Shown here: one piece after another, positions 5,601 through 6,813 of the stretch | How positions within the stretch are numbered: position 1 is the stretch's first letter | Layout of the letters: every line of letters begins with the position of its first letter | From: JAYEJW01 sp034716535 | GTDB lineage: Bacteria > Pseudomonadota > Gammaproteobacteria > Chromatiales > Chromatiaceae | DNA length: 6,813 bases | Direction: 5' to 3' | NCBI GenBank assembly: GCA_034716535.1 | Contig: JAYEJW010000545.1 | Location: forward strand, 1-6,813 | The notes under the pieces: model-generated | The model's database searches: none | What the model saw: only the letters and a program-made list of their open reading frames with translations | Told to the model about the DNA's origin: nothing | Translations under genes and position numbers: made by a program

Positions 5601-6813
5601 CCGAGGAAGTGCACACGCTGTGTCCGGCTGTCGATCTTGCATTTGTCCCCGGTGCGGAAGAGGCGGCCAAACTGAGGGTGCGTGATGAACTTCTGGGCAG
5701 TTTGCTCCGGCAAATTGCGGTAACCGCGTGCAACGTGCACACCGCCAATGCAGAGCTCACCGACCTCGCCGTGGGGCAGCGGGCGGAGTTGGCCAAACTC
5801 AAGGATGACGTATGTGACGTTGGCGAAGGGCGAGCCTATGGTGACGGGCTCCCCAGGCCGCAAACTCTGGCGGCTCGTGTCGGTGCTCGCCTCGGTAGGC
5901 CCGTAGGTGTTGATGATCTGCCGTCTGCCACGAGTCCACGGTTCCACGAGAGCGCTGGGGAAGGCTTCGCCCGCCGGCACAATGTAGCGGCACAGCGGGT
6001 AGGGGAGATGCAGCTCGGGAGTTGGTGTGAGGGTAGTCAGCAGCACGGGCGAACAGAAGAGCACCGTGACCTCTGCTTCGCGGAGGACGGGGACGAGGTC
6101 TGGGCCGGACCGAATCTGCTCTTTGGTCACCATGACCACAGCGCAACCGGACACCCAAGCGCTGTACATCTCAGAGATGCTGCCATCGTAGCCAAGCGAC
6201 GACGTGAGGGAGGTCGCGTCCATGCCCGGAATGAGATCAAAATAGTCGGCGTAGCTCAGGGCCAAGTTCACGTAGCCTGCATGCGGGCACTCCACGCCCT
6301 TGGGCATCCCGGTTGTACCGCTCGTGTAGAAGATCGTCGCGAGGCGCCGGGTGGGATCGTCCAACCATGGTGGTGGTGCGCTTCGGGGCATCTCATCAGA
6401 CAAAGCCAGGACGTCTATCGTTGGCATGCCGCGGAAGCTGTCTTGCCCACGCGTGAGAATTGCCACCGGCTGTGCGTCGTCGAGCATGTGGGTGATGAGG
6501 GCGTCGGGTAAGGTGGCGTCGAGGAACATAACCGTACCGCCAGCCTTGAGAATCCCGAGGTGAGAGGCGACGACTTGCCAGTTGTCCTGTGTCATGGCCA
6601 CGGCCACCACCTGGTCCGGGCCTGTGAGGCGCGGAGACAGGGCCGCCGCCACGATTTCGGCCCGCGCGTCGAGCTCAGCGAAAGTCAGTGACTCTCCGGT
6701 GTGGGGAATCTGCAAGGCCGTGTGATCCGGGAACTTCTTGGCGGAGCGGGTGAAAATCTCTGACAGCCACTGGACTCCTTCCTGATGCGGAACGTTTACG
6801 AGGTGTTGGTCGC
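2660..6813 (-). CDS. Membrane-bound Pls-like NRPS (A-T-TM-C1-TM-C2-TM-C3), 5' end beyond window
   Basis: The frame is open to the right edge. A TTG at 6715-6713 could be taken as a start, but the 32 codons before it read on as typical A-domain N-terminus (WLSEIFTRSAKKFPDHTAL), so the true start is outside. Residues are numbered from the first whole codon (6811-6809); 1383 are in the window. Adenylation domain, about 15-515: LTFAELDARA (42-51), LKAGGTVMFLD (88-98), TSGTTGMPKG (163-172), YDGSI (208-212), NTYGPTEAS (301-309), RTGD (386-389), LGRIDAQLKVRGHRVEIQAVE from 403, and GKIDR with Lys504. Carrier domain: DHGGHSI, Ser584 being the phosphopantetheine site. Then six membrane segments near 650-682, 687-722, 898-934, 952-980, 1153-1188 and 1193-1217, separating soluble blocks C1 (725-892), C2 (982-1152) and C3 (1220-1383). 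C1 and C3 show hexapeptide-repeat periodicity. This is the layout of epsilon-poly-L-lysine synthetase, whose C-terminal domains join monomers without a classical condensation or thioesterase domain; neither is present here. No HHxxxDG motif is seen. The substrate and product are unknown. The next gene, a phosphopantetheinyl transferase, overlaps by 4 bases. Confidence 0.93.
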   Translation of the reverse strand, partial: DQHLVNVPHQEGVQWLSEIFTRSAKKFPDHTALQIPHTGESLTFAELDARAEIVAAALSPRLTGPDQVVAVAMTQDNWQVVASHLGILKAGGTVMFLDATLPDALITHMLDDAQPVAILTRGQDSFRGMPTIDVLALSDEMPRSAPPPWLDDPTRRLATIFYTSGTTGMPKGVECPHAGYVNLALSYADYFDLIPGMDATSLTSSLGYDGSISEMYSAWVSGCAVVMVTKEQIRSGPDLVPVLREAEVTVLFCSPVLLTTLTPTPELHLPYPLCRYIVPAGEAFPSALVEPWTRGRRQIINTYGPTEASTDTSRQSLRPGEPVTIGSPFANVTYVILEFGQLRPLPHGEVGELCIGGVHVARGYRNLPEQTAQKFITHPQFGRLFRTGDKCKIDSRTQRVHFLGRIDAQLKVRGHRVEIQAVEDTLQTQFREIEAVVLDYQNQELVAFVAAPSVADGDISEVAPAPAEWAARVKATLARQLPAPSVPTRIFLVQEFVMRPLSGKIDRGCLPNLSNLLTNTEPKSESTWRGSSTGAQDTEAGKARPPDSDASMEQGCEEVLAICRDVFGGRLRWDDVFADHGGHSIVIARLAQRLRAAGWVVPVRALLTDCDTPRKVANRPRQLQLALEAAAKSDQRRTERDETAAKVLSVGYFTTLQILFLSLLYSPLLIGFLGLVVFAEIGEFFMTAYLWEFIGVGFLMYLFAFVLPFATLLWVMLIKLFMGGDIYRNNVTPGVYPKWSRMHLRIWCIGRLEASVLRPLGTMFRSAPLMAYVLRRLGATVGDNLQCAHDVEFSGPLDLLFTGDDVTIQTGAYVHMSRWAGQEMHVGPVHLESGCKIGMRAAIADHVTVGRGTWITPFTPILSDVGSKEMWEGAPARFGGRCTELKRTANNCQYAYPFWFMETLNILMHVFLDFWLLVAPTAVVTWFAVTFIPVSETELASEYFTITPLHEIVWNMGLYAFITTWVTLVLISVLGCLFLRCTAFSPGLYPSRGLKGALLMYRLKRMNQIQRIWTWTIIGQYLRALAGVRFTRLGASECDVMLNLVPELACADAQVFWSHGGFTNMLDYGAENLHLRQLDMPENFFSSNNCVAESGHFPTNFLLGVSTPGNDIQFRRQMQSRHGEPITVAGNPPVKFASANFEEENEAYRLPTFPLFMARVFLNDVFSIGILPIAEVLVYVVLYTILLRLDGHLIVSAFIALILAEVILVLSCAAIKKLLVGSKWGSAHSTPFWSLRHFTYFFAQDCFFAWCTRPLRILDGTVLSNSILRWMGCQIGKRTIVASSMQAFDWNAVRFGDDCIVAGVLQYHTFENMMLKVKRTDIQDGSAVNFGATVMGGAVIEPETTLLPLSMVLKEMYLPTGTYWGSPTEPVTEAESPPPRGFR

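Noticed and set aside
5372..6511. Plus-strand open frame of 379 codons
   Set aside because: It is the antisense shadow of the GC-rich adenylation-domain coding sequence, whose core motifs are unmistakable on the minus strand.

Overview
The window looks like a GC-rich Gram-negative chromosome, probably from a gammaproteobacterium. This is an impression from codon use, from the look of the small secreted protein at 957-1358 and from the IS21-like DNA at the left edge; there is no rRNA or other marker to prove it. Every gene I can support lies on the minus strand, so the window is best read from right to left.

Right and centre (6813 to 1935): a two-gene operon. The first gene (2660-6813, running off the right edge) encodes a membrane-bound, stand-alone nonribosomal peptide synthetase: adenylation domain, carrier domain, then six membrane segments in three pairs that separate three soluble C-terminal domains with left-handed beta-helix (hexapeptide-repeat) character. 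This is the architecture of epsilon-poly-L-lysine synthetase (Pls) and related amino acid homopolymer synthetases. Its stop codon overlaps the start codon of a Sfp-type 4'-phosphopantetheinyl transferase (1935-2663) in an ATGA junction. The likely logic is that the transferase converts the carrier domain to the holo form, the A domain loads one amino acid (identity unknown) on it, and the membrane-embedded C-terminal part joins monomers. Together the two genes look like a compact cassette for a short amino acid polymer or isopeptide.

Middle (1934 to 1359): about 575 bases with no convincing gene and no clear terminator.

Left of centre (1358 to 908): a single small gene for a secreted or periplasmic protein of unknown function, with a strong Shine-Dalgarno sequence and a very good intrinsic terminator. 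It looks like an independent transcription unit.

Left (907 to 1): about 440 bases with nothing recognisable, then a probable end of an IS21-like element (direct repeats of a GGGTCARTTTT motif at 424-458), and a small cysteine- and arginine-rich gene (277 down to 1) that starts inside the window and runs off its left edge. That gene is clear when read by eye but is easily missed because it has no stop codon in the window.
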